A stretch of DNA of 64,000 bases from Paulinella micropora (GCA_019918135.1 WBZZ01006872.1:21001-85000), one strand, 5' to 3'; counted from the first letter of the stretch, positions 9,430-19,163 are shown. The notes: a model not told the origin generated them from the sequence alone. Translations and numbers: made by a program.

Positions 9430-10524
9430 ATGCTCAGTACCGCTGGCACCTATACCGTGCTGCACCCGTCGCACTCCCCCGTGAAGCTGATCTTTGCGGC
9501 CGAGGAAGAACCCGACTGTGCCCGCGTCGAGCTGCGAGAGAGCCTGCAGGCCCTGCTGGACTACGTCTGCGATCCGGCGCACTGCTTTCCTGCGAACCCC
9601 TGGGCCGCGCAGGCGCTGCCGCCGCTGCAACAGCTGCTAGCCCAGGCGGACTTTGTCGCGCACTGCGCCGAGCTGGACCAGCAAGAAGAAAAGCCGGCGG
9701 GGCACGCCGAGGCCCAGCTGCGGGACTTGGTCCAGCGTGCACCGGGAGTACGCCTGCCCGTCCTGGATGGCGTGTGGCGCAAGGGCGACTGGGACCGGCT
9801 CAGTGACCTCGTGGCCGCGCTGCACACGGCGACCGACTACTACCAGCACTTGCACGCCCAGCAGGAGGCGGCCCTGATGCACGGCCACGGCCTGCAGGAG
9901 GACGCGGAGCTCGCGGCGTGCAGCGACGAAATCACCAATTGCTTGTTGCAGCGCCTCCATCCCTACACGCAGGTGGTGCAGGCGGTGCGCGCGGTGCTGG
10001 AATCGGAGCTCGGCGGGGCGGGGGCGGCGGCGGCGGCGGAGCCGGATCTGCCGGCCCGGAAGAAGGGCCGAGGCGGGGCAGCGACACGCACGCAGTGCTT
10101 CCTGGTGCCCCAGGCGCTGGAGGAGCTGGTGGTCCGCGGGCGCCCCGCCATACTAGCCCTAGCCGCGCGCCAGCTCGTGCAGCTGGACTCGGCCGAGCAA
10201 CTCAAGGAACTAGTGCAGGAGCTGCGCACCGAGACGCGTTGGAAGCCCAGGCCCTTGGGTACGTCGTTGCCGGCGGCGCAGGCCAAGGCGCTGGTGCGCA
10301 GCCGGCAGTTCTACGGGTGCCTGTACGTGGCGGCGATGGCTGCGCAGGCGACGGCGGTGGTGTGCAGCGTCGAGGCCATCAGCAACTTCCGCCAGCGCAA
10401 GGATCACCCTTTCATCTCTGTCGGTCCTGGCCGTCGAGGACCCCGGCCGCCGGGGGCTGCTGCGCCCGGAGCCAGGCCTGCGCGCGCCTCTTCACCACCT
10501 CCCAGGGCTGCAGGTGGGCGTTGA
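9430..10524 (+). CDS. Unknown protein, GC-rich viral-like block
   Basis: Start chosen at ATG 9430, after the homopolymer-rich region; the product is about 364 residues. It looks like a helical, Leu/Ala/Gln-rich globular protein with a low-complexity Gly/Ala insert near residue 200, and I recognise no family. The last ~38 codons overlap, tail to tail, the end of the minus-strand gene that stops at 10412, and there they turn into Pro/Arg/Ala-rich sequence. The real C-terminus may therefore be earlier, or a frameshift may lie near 10410. Confidence 0.6.
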   Translation: MLSTAGTYTVLHPSHSPVKLIFAAEEEPDCARVELRESLQALLDYVCDPAHCFPANPWAAQALPPLQQLLAQADFVAHCAELDQQEEKPAGHAEAQLRDLVQRAPGVRLPVLDGVWRKGDWDRLSDLVAALHTATDYYQHLHAQQEAALMHGHGLQEDAELAACSDEITNCLLQRLHPYTQVVQAVRAVLESELGGAGAAAAAEPDLPARKKGRGGAATRTQCFLVPQALEELVVRGRPAILALAARQLVQLDSAEQLKELVQELRTETRWKPRPLGTSLPAAQAKALVRSRQFYGCLYVAAMAAQATAVVCSVEAISNFRQRKDHPFISVGPGRRGPRPPGAAAPGARPARASSPPPRAAGGR

Positions 10525-11026
10525 CGGCCGCGCACACCCCGGCGGCGCCGGGCGGCGCGGGCGCCCCGTCGTCGGTGTCGAGCAGGGCGAACTCCAGGTC
10601 GGCCTCGCGCCGGTAGGCCGGCCTCACCAGCGCTAGCAGGGCGGCCAACAGCTCCTGCGCGTCGCACAGGCCACGGGCCACGGCCTCGGGCCCCTCTGGC
10701 CAAGGAGGGCGGTAGCCACGGCACACTGGCTCCAGCGCGGCCAGCCGGGCCCCGAAGTCGGCCCCCCAGGCGGGCACAGCTTGGCTCCGGGCCAGGGCCA
10801 CGAGCGGCAGCGCCGAGGCCAGGGGGCCGGCAGAGGCCGGGCGCTCCAGCTCATGGCCCAGGGCCAGCAAGGCCCGGGCCAGGCCAGCCGTCGGCGCGCG
10901 GCACAGAGCATCGTCATAGACCAGGCGCACGTGCACGTGTCCGTTCTCGAACACATAGGCCGGGGGCTCCGAGCGGAGGCTGGCGTCCCTGGCGTCGGGG
11001 CGTCCGGCTTGGAGCCAGCCGGCCAT
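10412..11026 (-). CDS. Unknown protein, about 204 residues
   Basis: Start taken at ATG 11026 (MAGWLQAG), downstream of a long low-complexity open stretch that is unlikely to be coding. The sequence is Ala/Leu/Pro-rich but has a balanced middle (for example VFENGHVHVRLVYDD) typical of a folded protein. It ends with TGA at 10412 and overlaps the end of the opposite gene by about 110 bases. No domain recognised. Confidence 0.5.
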   Translation of the reverse strand: MAGWLQAGRPDARDASLRSEPPAYVFENGHVHVRLVYDDALCRAPTAGLARALLALGHELERPASAGPLASALPLVALARSQAVPAWGADFGARLAALEPVCRGYRPPWPEGPEAVARGLCDAQELLAALLALVRPAYRREADLEFALLDTDDGAPAPPGAAGVCAAVNAHLQPWEVVKRRAQAWLRAQQPPAAGVLDGQDRQR

Positions 11027-11475
11027 CTTGTGGGGCGGGCAGGTGGCGGCGCTCTCCGTGACCGACTGCGCCGGGAGGGGGGAGGGGGGGCGGGTGAGCG
11101 GAAGGCTGGCGGGGGTACCGGTGCCGGGACCCCCGGGGGGGCGCACACCCACCCCCCCTCCCCCCCCGGCGGGTGTCGCACCCACGCCCCCTTCCCACGC
11201 CCCCCCGTCGGCACCCCCACGCCGGCCCCCTCTCCGCCCCGCGCCCCCCCCCCCCCCCGCTCCCCTGGGGACGGGGGGGGGGGGGAGGTTGCCGTGGGTG
11301 GGCACTGCTTAGGGGGGGGGCAAGGGGTGGGGGGGGGCTGGGGGTGCCCGCGCGTGTGCACGACAACGCGCGCAGGCGGGGAAGAGGGAGGGGGCAGGCA
11401 CCCTCCCGCTCTCGGGGAGGGGGGGGAGTCAGTGTCCAGGCAGAACAGTCGCAGGGGGCCCGCCCCGTGGCGCCC
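11027..11475. other. Divergent intergenic region with homopolymer runs
   Basis: Between two divergently oriented genes. It is dominated by C and G runs (around 11240-11290 and 11315-11335) and G-rich tracts. The open frames here are low complexity, so I treat the block as a non-coding promoter region with no specific motif identified. Confidence 0.5.
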
Positions 11476-12225
11476 ATGTTCACGGACGACCAGTGGTCTT
11501 ACTGGAGCCAGGCGGGCGGGACGGAACGGTCTGTCAGCCTGCGCGCGTCTGCGCCGCTGCTGGGAGTAGCGAAGCCCAGACTGTACCTGAGCCCGGGCCG
11601 GTACGCACACTCGTGTCCTGCTTGGTTGTACACGATCCTGACAAGCCGGCACGCCGGCCTGTTGCAGGGCGTGCGGCTACGGACGGACCACAAAGCGATG
11701 ACCAAGCAAGCGAGCGGGTTTTTGCAGTATGATTTCACGCGCGGCGTAGTCAGGCTAGACTTCAAATCCGCGTCCCTGCGTGCGCGGCTGGCGCCGCGGT
11801 CTCCCGCCCCCCCGACCAAAAGACTGCGCCTGGAGGAGGCAGCCGCTGCCCCGGACCAACCGCGGCGGGTGGTCGCTGGGCCAGGGAGAGCGAGGGACTC
11901 TGTCGTGGAAGACGGCGAGGAGGAGAGCGGCGACGAAGGGGAGGGCGCTGGCACCGCGGAGGAACTCCTGCTGCTCCTGGACGAGGACCCGCGCTGGGGT
12001 TACTTAGCCCCGGCCCTGCCACCGGCGCGTGTATGGCGCGACTACGACCCTCTGCAACGCCGGCGCTGGCTGCTGGCGCTGGAGGCAGCGGACCCCCGCC
12101 TCTTTTATGAGCCTGCTCTGTGGTCCGGAGATGACCGGGTGGCAGCGGATCTGGGGCTGCGTACCGGTGACTTACAGAGCGCCCCGATGTTTCTGTCCCC
12201 CAGCGCTTCCGGCGGCTGTCCGTAG
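11476..12225 (+). CDS. Unknown protein with acidic central segment
   Basis: ATG 11476 (MFTDDQWSYW) to TAG 12225, about 249 residues. The N-terminal half looks globular; an acidic Glu/Asp/Gly stretch lies at about residues 140-160, followed by Leu/Trp/Arg-rich sequence. Near 12170 the +1 frame becomes the better coding frame and continues into the next open segment without needing a start. This ORF and the following one may therefore be one gene split by a frameshift. Confidence 0.5.
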   Translation: MFTDDQWSYWSQAGGTERSVSLRASAPLLGVAKPRLYLSPGRYAHSCPAWLYTILTSRHAGLLQGVRLRTDHKAMTKQASGFLQYDFTRGVVRLDFKSASLRARLAPRSPAPPTKRLRLEEAAAAPDQPRRVVAGPGRARDSVVEDGEEESGDEGEGAGTAEELLLLLDEDPRWGYLAPALPPARVWRDYDPLQRRRWLLALEAADPRLFYEPALWSGDDRVAADLGLRTGDLQSAPMFLSPSASGGCP

Positions 12226-12227
12226 CC

Positions 12228-12614
12228 GTGAAGTTACACCTGTACGAGGCCTTGGGCGAGCGAAAGCGCCGGCTGGTGCTGGTGCACTTTTGGCTGTGCA
12301 ATACCCTGCACGTGCGCAAGAATTCGTGCTTTGAAGTGGACAGGAGCCGGCGGGGCTGGCTAGCGGAGTGTTTGCCCAATATCCAAAGGACGGCTGAGGG
12401 CAGGATGAACTACCTGGGCTTTCGCCAGCTGCAGGACAACCTAGAGCCCGATCGACGCCATTTCCCCAGAAGTCCCTGGTGTGGGCTCTTGGCCTGGGAT
12501 CGCAAGTCGGAGCGTTTTGAACTAGACGAGAAACGTCGGGAGGACGTGCAGGAGTGCGTAGCCAGCCTCTGGAACGCGGCCCCCGTGGGGGCAGCATCGG
12601 CGGCCTCGCCCTGA
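12228..12614 (+). pseudogene. Continuation fragment, possibly N-terminal to the SF1 helicase
   Basis: About 128 codons (KLHLYEALGERKRR onward) with normal protein composition and no good start codon. The frame extends upstream into the end of the preceding gene. It also runs on past an in-frame TGA at 12612-12614 into further coding-like sequence (PRWFFNQESRVIERL) before a frame change to the helicase frame near 12800. It could be the N-terminal part of the helicase or of an upstream gene. Confidence 0.4.
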
Positions 12615-12675
12615 GTTCGCGTAGGCAGTTCCACCTACGCGCCGCGCTGGTTCTTTAACCAAGAGTCACGCGTCA

Positions 12676-14419
12676 TTGAGAGGCTGCGGCAGGTCTACGA
12701 CGCCCCGCCCGACGCCCCGCCCGACGGCCCAGCCGAGAGCCCACCCCCCGCGGCGGACGGCGCTGTCGTTGCCCGCGCATCGCACACAGGCCTGGCTGCG
12801 CGCGCGGGCCGGCCTGGCAGACTCCTCACGCCCGTCGTCGGCGTTAACCGCCGACGAGGGAGGGGGGCGGGGCTCCGGCCCCCAGTACGCTTGCGTGGTA
12901 GACGAAGTCTCGCTCATGTCGCCCGCCTTCTTTCTGCAGCTCCTGTTCGCGCTGGACCAGCTGGCCCCGAACTGCCAACGCTGGCTCCTGTTGGGCGACG
13001 AGGCCCAGCTGCCACCCCTGGGGTACGGCTGCGTCCAGAGCCTGCTGCGCGACCTGTTCCCGGGCTCGTGCGCCCGGCTGGAGCGCGTCCATCGCGTCGA
13101 GGCGGCTACCGACAACTTGTGCGTCGCACAACGCCTGGCGGCGACTCTGCGCTGCCAAGCCCGGACAGCGCCGGCTGCCGAGTGGCTGCAGGACTGTGTT
13201 CACTACCTGGGGGACTACCAAGAGACCCCCGCCGGGGCCCGGTTCGACGTGTCCGCGTGGCAAGGCTGGGCTCCCACCCTGCGGCAGTGGCACGACAGGC
13301 ACGGGCTCGTGATCGACGACCGCTTCTGGACGCAAGGGCCGCCCCCCTTCCCCAGCTACCAGCTCGTCGTAGTCCGCCAGCAAGAGGCGGCTCTGCTGAA
13401 CTTGGGCCTAGCGCACCTAGCTGGAGCCATGGCGCTGCCAGCCCGCCCCGGCGTGCCGAGCTCACACCAACCCCCCGCGTACGCACTGTACCCCGGGGCC
13501 AAGGTGCGCCTCGAGTGCCGCAAGCTGGGCCGGACCAGCGACCCCCTGCTGTGTGAGTCGTGCCTGGACGCGCTGGCGCTAGTACGCGCTCGCGCAGGCA
13601 CCGATGGCCCGCCCGACGACACGGACGGTCCGCCCGCCACGGGCGGCCGGCGCCGCCGCCGCCCGGCAGACGACCGCCGCCCGGCAGACGACCGCCGCCC
13701 GGCAGACGACGCGTGGCTGCTTCCGCCCGAGCGCCGGACCACCCAGGGCGGGGCGGAAAAGCTGGAGCAGCTCCTGCCGCCTCACTGCCTGCCGAGCCCA
13801 GAGGTGCGCTGCCTGGGCTACGTCGTCCGCATCCAAGACGACTTACGAAAGACGCGGGTCGTCGCTGGTGCTAGCCGGACAGGAGCCTGTCCAGTCCACC
13901 GCCAGCGGGCCGCGGGCCGAGGTCTTAGACCACCGCTGCTGCTGGGCCTGGCGCGTCTTCACGCTGTGGGTCGGCAATGCTGACCCGCCGGCGGGGGAGC
14001 AGCGGCCGCCGCGACCCCGCCTAGCCTTCTTCTACTCCAAGAGGCAACACGGCGAGGACGGGCTGAGCTGGGCCTTCGCGCAGACCGACATGTGCGTACA
14101 GGGCAACGAGTTCGACCGCGTGTACTTGGTCCTGTCGCCCACTCCGTATTGTCCCCGCAACTACCACCTGGCCAAGATTGTGTACACGGCCCTGTCCCGC
14201 TGCCGGGAACGGGGGGAGATCTGGGTGCCCCAGCGCCGTCGCGGCGCCAGGTATCCCGAGCAACGGAGCCTGTTGTGGGACCGGAGCGTCCGGCAATGGA
14301 ACCACGACGTGTTGTCCATCAAGGCGCTGTGCCAGCCCCCTCCTCGTGGTCCAGACTATTCCCCCAGCCGGCCGGGCGGAGAGGAAGAAGCGGCTGGCCC
14401 TGTCCCGCCTGCTTGCTAG
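12676..14419 (+). pseudogene. SF1 helicase (RecD/UvrD-like), frameshifted, Walker A not found
   Basis: Two frames together give a superfamily 1 helicase. The first (to 13983) has CVVDEVSLMSP (motif II, DExx) near 12900, LLLGDEAQLPPLG (motif III) near 12990 and a conserved middle. The second, taken from about 13840 to TAG 14419, has TDMCVQGNEFDRVYLV (motif V) and KIVYTALSRCRERGEIW (motif VI), typical of the UvrD_C_2/RecD C-terminal domain. The frame changes near 13840, just after VVRIQDD. The Walker A loop expected about 70-100 residues before motif II is not visible in any frame, so a deletion or further shift is likely. Such enzymes unwind DNA in replication or recombination. A Pro/Asp/Arg repeat (13620-13710) looks like expanded low complexity. 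Confidence 0.75.
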
Positions 14420-14963
14420 GGCCGGCTCGGGTGGGCACACGCCACTATTAAAAAAAGACCTATCCAGGCTCTGGAGAACCTAAGACGAGGTGGTCCGGTT
14501 TATGGAGCCGGGCGGGTACCGGGACCGCACTAGCAGGCTGTTTCCTTTTTCTGTCGCTAGGTGAGCTAGCGGGTCTCGTGTACGTCTCGTGTACACACGC
14601 TCGCCGAGACTGCCGGCTGCGGCCACAGCCTCTTTACTCAGCCGTCACGTCAGAAATCTCTGGGCCGCCCTTTGGTTATGTATTAGCGGAGGGTGGAAAG
14701 ACCTTCCGGCCCGGACAAGACACCCCCTCCCCCCTATCCCGGCCCTGGGAGAGAACGACTGAACGCTGGTGCTGGTTCTTTTTTTACTGATTTGGACTTG
14801 TGTCAGGTACGAGTGTGGCTCACGGTTCCCCGGCCTGCGCGCTAGCTGTCTGTTTCCCCCCCCCCCCCCCCCCCGCCTCTGCCACACGCACGCACGGGGC
14901 TGGGAGGAGAGGGGGCGCCCCCCTTTTTCCGACGAGGGGCGGGCCAGGCCGGTTTAGTTCCTG
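14420..14963. other. Intergenic, no gene seen
   Basis: About 540 bases after the helicase stop, containing an 18-base C run near 14857-14874 and no convincing coding frame. Confidence 0.5.
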
Positions 14964-15194
14964 CTACCGGACGAGCGGGGGGGTGCGGTCCCGACCGGCC
15001 CGCTGCTCCAAGAAGTGGAACTTGAGCGCCTGCGCTACCACCTCGTTGCGGGTAGTCTTGGAGTCTAGGCCGAGCCGGGTTCTCACCTCTCGGAGGATGG
15101 ACGCTACCACCCGAGTCTTGTTCCCCGAGAGCAGATGGTCCTCCCTCGCCTGGGCGGAGCCTGCGTAAGCTAGCCCGGGGCAGAGCTCACGCAC
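14964..15194 (-). CDS. Small protein of unknown function
   Basis: A 76-codon ORF ending in TAG. The middle (GNKTRVVASILREVRTRLGL) is basic and helical, like a short DNA-binding or regulatory protein, and its composition is less biased than random GC-rich frames. It lies directly at the edge where GC-rich DNA meets AT-rich DNA and may be incomplete. Confidence 0.35.
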   Translation of the reverse strand: MRELCPGLAYAGSAQAREDHLLSGNKTRVVASILREVRTRLGLDSKTTRNEVVAQALKFHFLEQRAGRDRTPPLVR

Positions 15195-15205
15195 GCGTCA
15201 TAAAA
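15195..15205. other. Junction between GC-rich block and AT-rich element remnant
   Basis: Composition changes within a few bases at about 15200. The minus-strand polymerase reading frame of the AT-rich remnant is coding-like up to this point and then stops making sense, so the junction truncates that gene. Confidence 0.6.
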
Positions 15206-16925
15206 TGTATTCGCTCGTTGTATGTTTTTGAAATAGTAGATACTTGCTGAGTTCGGTGTATGTTAGTATTGAGAGAGCCTACTAGTAAGTTGGTTGCTTT
15301 GGCTAAGGTGTCGTGTTCAAAGCCAGGCTTATCAAAGTAATAATCTTATATATTTGATATGTGTTCTGAGAAGGTTTTGAAGGGGTTGAAATGGTCGTCT
15401 GCTAGATAGCACCTCTTAATAAATATCTTAACTCCTTGGTCAAACATATATAACAATGCGGGTATGGGTTGGCATTGTGTTCCTTTTGTAGTGTAGCCGT
15501 TGAAGAAGGTTGGCACTGTAAGTAAAGTCTGGTCGTAATCAAAAGCCGCATAACCGTGTAGAGGCTTAAGTTTGTTGTAGTATTCTTGTGTCATATTTTG
15601 GTTTATATTAATTATGTTGCGAGGAGCAATCGGGTATTCATTGAAGTATGACGACATTTCCCCTAGATTACCTAACGAAGCATTTGTATAAGCTTTTACC
15701 ATATCAATCTGGTGTATCTTGTTGGGGTTTTTGGTGTGATGTTTAAAGATATGATGAAATGGTATTTGACCAGATTTCACGTGTCGTAATATATTAGGTT
15801 CAGTAATTTGTGTATGGAACTTAGGTTTATGTTTTTGTACGAGACACTGTATGAATACTTGTTTGAAGTATGATGGTAATGACCAAGCGGGAATAAAATT
15901 TGGGAACGAATGATGCGTGTTTGAAACGGTCTAAGCATTTATAGTTTAGTTTGTTTTCTTTATCTACTATTCCTACAATATTTCCAGATTGGTCTGTCAT
16001 TGAATAGCACTCCTTATGTTCCAATTCAAGTTTGGTTTGTATATTGTTAAGTTCTTCCTGTGATATCCATTTGTTCTCGTATTGGTTCCTAGATAGTTTC
16101 ACATTACTTGCTTCGTGGTTAGTAGCATATTGGGGCCGTGGCTCTGGTATGTTTTCGTTAATATCGTATAATAGCTCAATAGATTTAATATGTTGGATAC
16201 AAATGTCTTTTTTGTTTTCCTTGTATTAATGTGGCGTGATAATCGTTGCATCTGATTATTATCTGTTTTGGGTATTCCTTAGTAGATGCTCGCCATAATA
16301 TATTCATACCATCAAATACATAAATCCTACATCGGATGAAGTCTTCCATTTCGTCAATGTCCTTTGCTGTGGCATATTTGATATCCTTAAATCTATCTAG
16401 TATCACACTGTCTCGTTTTCGTTTTCTATTGTTTGGGTTTGGAAAGTCTTTCATAATACATTCTAACACACAGTTTATTTCACCCTGTGCCATTGGTATG
16501 ACAATATGATTTAGCGGATTAACTTGGTCAATTGTAATGACTTTAAGGTCTTTGTCTTCTCTTTGTTCGTAAAACCTTGCTTGTCGTTCCACAAAGTTTC
16601 TAACCGCATTGATTGTTCGCTTCAATACATTAGCTTGGTATATTCCTCTAACTGGTCCATTATATCCTTCATAATCCAGATGAACGAGATAGCTTGTATT
16701 TGGGTTTAGCTGTTGGAGGCGAGCTTCCCATCCTGGGGCATACGGTATAACGAGTGAGTTATTTCTGCCGACGAGTTCGGGGTGGCCACCCGTTAGTCTG
16801 TTTATAATTCGTAGTGCGGTTGGAATTGTAATGAGATACCATCTTCTTTTGCTTCTTTGTCTAATGTAGTCTCCTCGTTGCTCGATTTGGTAGAGCGGAA
16901 ATAGTTCTGGTTGGTATTGGTCCAT
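15201..16925 (-). pseudogene. Truncated DNA polymerase B-like gene of a second Polinton-like element
   Basis: Starts at ATG 16925 (MDQYQPELFPLY). Three open segments (16925-16185, about 16200-15900, about 15900-15200) join in order with single-base frame changes near 16200, 15900 and 15345. Features include a QGEINCVLECIMKDF segment common near the N-terminus of large virus-like type B polymerases, and HQIDMVKAYTNA, which resembles the DxxxxYP-type exonuclease/palm entry region. The catalytic palm (YxDTD) is absent because the gene is cut at the GC-rich junction. Assignment rests on overall likeness and position in the element, so it is tentative. Confidence 0.5.
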
Positions 16926-17043
16926 TGTATATAGATAGGCAGGATAAATTTTTTGAAAAATAATTATTTAATGCTTTATATATATATATATATATTATTT
17001 ATTTAGATGTAAAATATTTTACAGATAAAAAAAATATTGTTAA

Positions 17044-17247
17044 TTAATTTGACTTGCTCAGTCGCTCTTCTAACTCCTGTATCTTCTTTTTGTATTCTTC
17101 TATATCTTGTGTATATTGTATTAACTTCTGTGCTTTGGCTCGCCGTTCTTCGTTTAATCTAGCTTTATTACGGTAATAGTATGCGAGAGCTTTCTCATTA
17201 TTCCTTTTTCTCCTTTCGTCTCCTTCATATATCTTTGGTCGTGGCAT
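17044..17247 (-). CDS. Small basic coiled-coil protein (bZIP-like)
   Basis: 67 residues from ATG 17247 to TAA. An N-terminal basic region (RRKRNNEKALAYYYRNKAR) is followed by a heptad-like Leu/Ile coiled coil ending in EERLSKSN, the layout of a small bZIP-like DNA-binding protein. Its upstream DNA is nearly identical to that of the next gene, suggesting the same promoter type. Confidence 0.6.
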   Translation of the reverse strand: MPRPKIYEGDERRKRNNEKALAYYYRNKARLNEERRAKAQKLIQYTQDIEEYKKKIQELEERLSKSN

Positions 17248-17281
17248 CTTATATATATGTAATATTATTTTTATAAATGTA
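17248..17281 (-). promoter_or_regulatory. Conserved upstream block, copy 1
   Basis: Immediately before ATG 17247, the minus strand reads TTTACATTTATAAAAATAAT followed by ATTACATATATATAAG. The same ~35-base block precedes the gene starting at 17937, ending at the same distance from the ATG. A shared A/T-rich promoter is the simplest reading. Confidence 0.55.
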
Positions 17282-17286
17282 AATAA

Positions 17287-17937
17287 TTATTTAATAATAC
17301 ATACCATTTCTTCAGCCGATAACTCATATCGCATACACGATAAAGTCAATCTGTTCATATATGTTTGTAGTATATCACATATTAAATCAAAATTTGGACT
17401 ATCGCTATCTAAGAAATCTGGGATGTTACCGTGTATCCATTTAGACGGCACATTAAAAGCAATTTTATTTTTTATATCTTTTTCAGAAATAGAAGACTTA
17501 GGAATGAAATGTAAATTAGGTGAGCTCACATTTTTACATATTGGACACACTAAATTATTTTCCAGATGACACGGCACACCAGTTGAATATTGACACTTAC
17601 AGCATCTTCTCAAAACATCAGCAGTATCAAAACAAATATTACAATGAAATTGTGGTTCATCTTTTAGTTTCTCTATCAATGCTAATGTTATGTGCTTATG
17701 TGATACGATAGTTTCTCTTAATTGCTTATATTGTAATGAAATTGTAGAATTATGTTTTATGAAATCATTATGTTCGCATTTTACGGAATAATACAATATA
17801 TCAGTCTTAACATCTTTGATGTCTTCTAGTTTATGAAGTCTACGAACAACTCCAGCATATTTAAGCTCTTTGAATTTGTCTAGGACTAGCTTATTTAAAT
17901 CGCTAGCACACTTGATTTGTTTTCTCTTGTTTGGCAT
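17287..17937 (-). CDS. RING-like zinc-finger protein
   Basis: 216 residues, ATG 17937 to TAA. The central part has paired cysteines in a RING/treble-clef arrangement: FHCNICFD, LRRCCKCQY, VPCHLE, LVCPICKNV (residues about 95-140). RING proteins usually act as E3 ubiquitin ligases; viruses use them to redirect host proteins. The rest is Lys/Asp/Ile-rich with no other motif. It lies between the element terminus and the small bZIP-like gene, same strand as the polymerase remnant. Confidence 0.6.
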   Translation of the reverse strand: MPNKRKQIKCASDLNKLVLDKFKELKYAGVVRRLHKLEDIKDVKTDILYYSVKCEHNDFIKHNSTISLQYKQLRETIVSHKHITLALIEKLKDEPQFHCNICFDTADVLRRCCKCQYSTGVPCHLENNLVCPICKNVSSPNLHFIPKSSISEKDIKNKIAFNVPSKWIHGNIPDFLDSDSPNFDLICDILQTYMNRLTLSCMRYELSAEEMVCIIK

Positions 17938-17973
17938 CTTATATATATGTAATATTATTTTTATAAATGTAAA
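17938..17973 (-). promoter_or_regulatory. Conserved upstream block, copy 2
   Basis: Repeats the block in front of the bZIP-like gene almost base for base (CATATATATAAG directly before the ATG), with divergence starting only about 36 bases upstream. Confidence 0.55.
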
Positions 17974-18194
17974 ATATTAATTGAAACCAAACGACACAAA
18001 AAGAAAAAGGTCATATTTGATTTATGAGTGAGCCGATCCGCCAGATAGTAAATATTGTTGATAATTTTGATGAATGTCGCGGAGCTGATGCCGATGTTGC
18101 GGTTATGGAGTAAAGTCGCGAAAGAGCGAAATAGGGAAAAGGGGGGAAACAGAAAATCACTTTTTTTGTTTTTTGGGCAGAGTGTTCTGAGTGG

Positions 18195-18221
18195 GTGTGC
18201 CGAAGTGGCCCCCTATACTAC
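18195..18221. repeat. Right terminus of a second Polinton-like element
   Basis: The 27 bases (GTGTGCCGAAGTGGCCCCCT then ATACTAC) match the outermost part of the right ITR of the intact Polinton at 42796-42894. The DNA further inside is different, so this is the end of a related but distinct element. No matching left terminus is present upstream; it was probably lost at the 15.2-kb junction. Confidence 0.75.
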
Positions 18222-18593
18222 CCGTGTAAAAAACGGGGATTTATGCTGTTATCTCTTTTATATGAACGAATATGGCAAAAATGGCAAACGATAGCAAAAT
18301 TCAAAACGATAAACGGGGGGGGGGGGGGTGATGTGGGAACTACAGAAACCTCCCCCCGTCCTCCCTCCTTTTTTGTACTTTACACGTTAAGCTATTCTGG
18401 AATCTATTTCTGTAAGATTGCTCTGTTCACTGCATATATTACGTCTGCATGTCTGTATATATTATGACGAACTATATTGTTATGTGACCGATATTGAGTG
18501 CTATTACGAGGACTTGTTACTGTAGTCATGTCATTATGTGAAATGAGTTTATCACTGGATATCTCAGTTAAATACTTCATTTCTCTTGACTAA
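18222..18593. other. Non-coding spacer
   Basis: Between the remnant terminus and the satellite; contains a G run near 18315 and no supported gene. Confidence 0.4.
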
Positions 18594-18995
18594 CATTACG
18601 ATACGATACGATACGAACGATACGAACGATACGATACGATACGATACGATACGATACGATACGATATGATACGATACGATACGATACGATACGCTACGGT
18701 ACGCTACGATACGCTACGATACGATACGATACGATACGATACGATATGATACGATACGATACGATACGATACGATACAAGACGAGACGATACGATACGAT
18801 ATGATACGATACGATACGATACAATAGGAGACGAGACGAGACGAGACGAGACGATACGATACGGTACGATACGATACGATACGATAGGATAGGATATGAT
18901 AGGATACGATACGATACGATACGATACGATACGATACGATACGATATGATACGATACGATATGATACGATACGATACGATACGATACGCTAATAA
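18594..18995. repeat. Pentanucleotide satellite (ACGAT)n
   Basis: About 400 bases of nearly pure ACGAT repeats with scattered variants (ATGAT, ACGCT, ACGAG, ACGGT) and a few local phase shifts. It looks like a simple-sequence array grown by slippage. Confidence 0.95.
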
Positions 18996-19163
18996 CGGTT
19001 TAGTAAGTGTATTTCGTAAGTTAAATCGTATTCTAGTACAGCATGGGAATCGATTTTAATAAGCGAGCGTCAGTTACTTATCTGGTAAACCATAGCATAC
19101 ACCATCGTCAAACGGTGGTGTAGATTGTATTTGAGCATATTTCTTATGAGAACCAAGGAGTAT

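Noticed and set aside
10781-11569. Plus-strand ORF over the 11-kb intergenic region
   Set aside because: Gly/Pro/Arg low complexity through C/G homopolymers and antisense to a better minus-strand gene.
18594-18995. Telomeric or interstitial telomere repeat
   Set aside because: The unit is ACGAT/GATAC with many variants, not a G-rich TTAGGG-like repeat, and it is embedded between elements.
18594-18995. CRISPR array
   Set aside because: No unique spacers between repeats; it is a simple-sequence satellite. No cas-like gene in the window.
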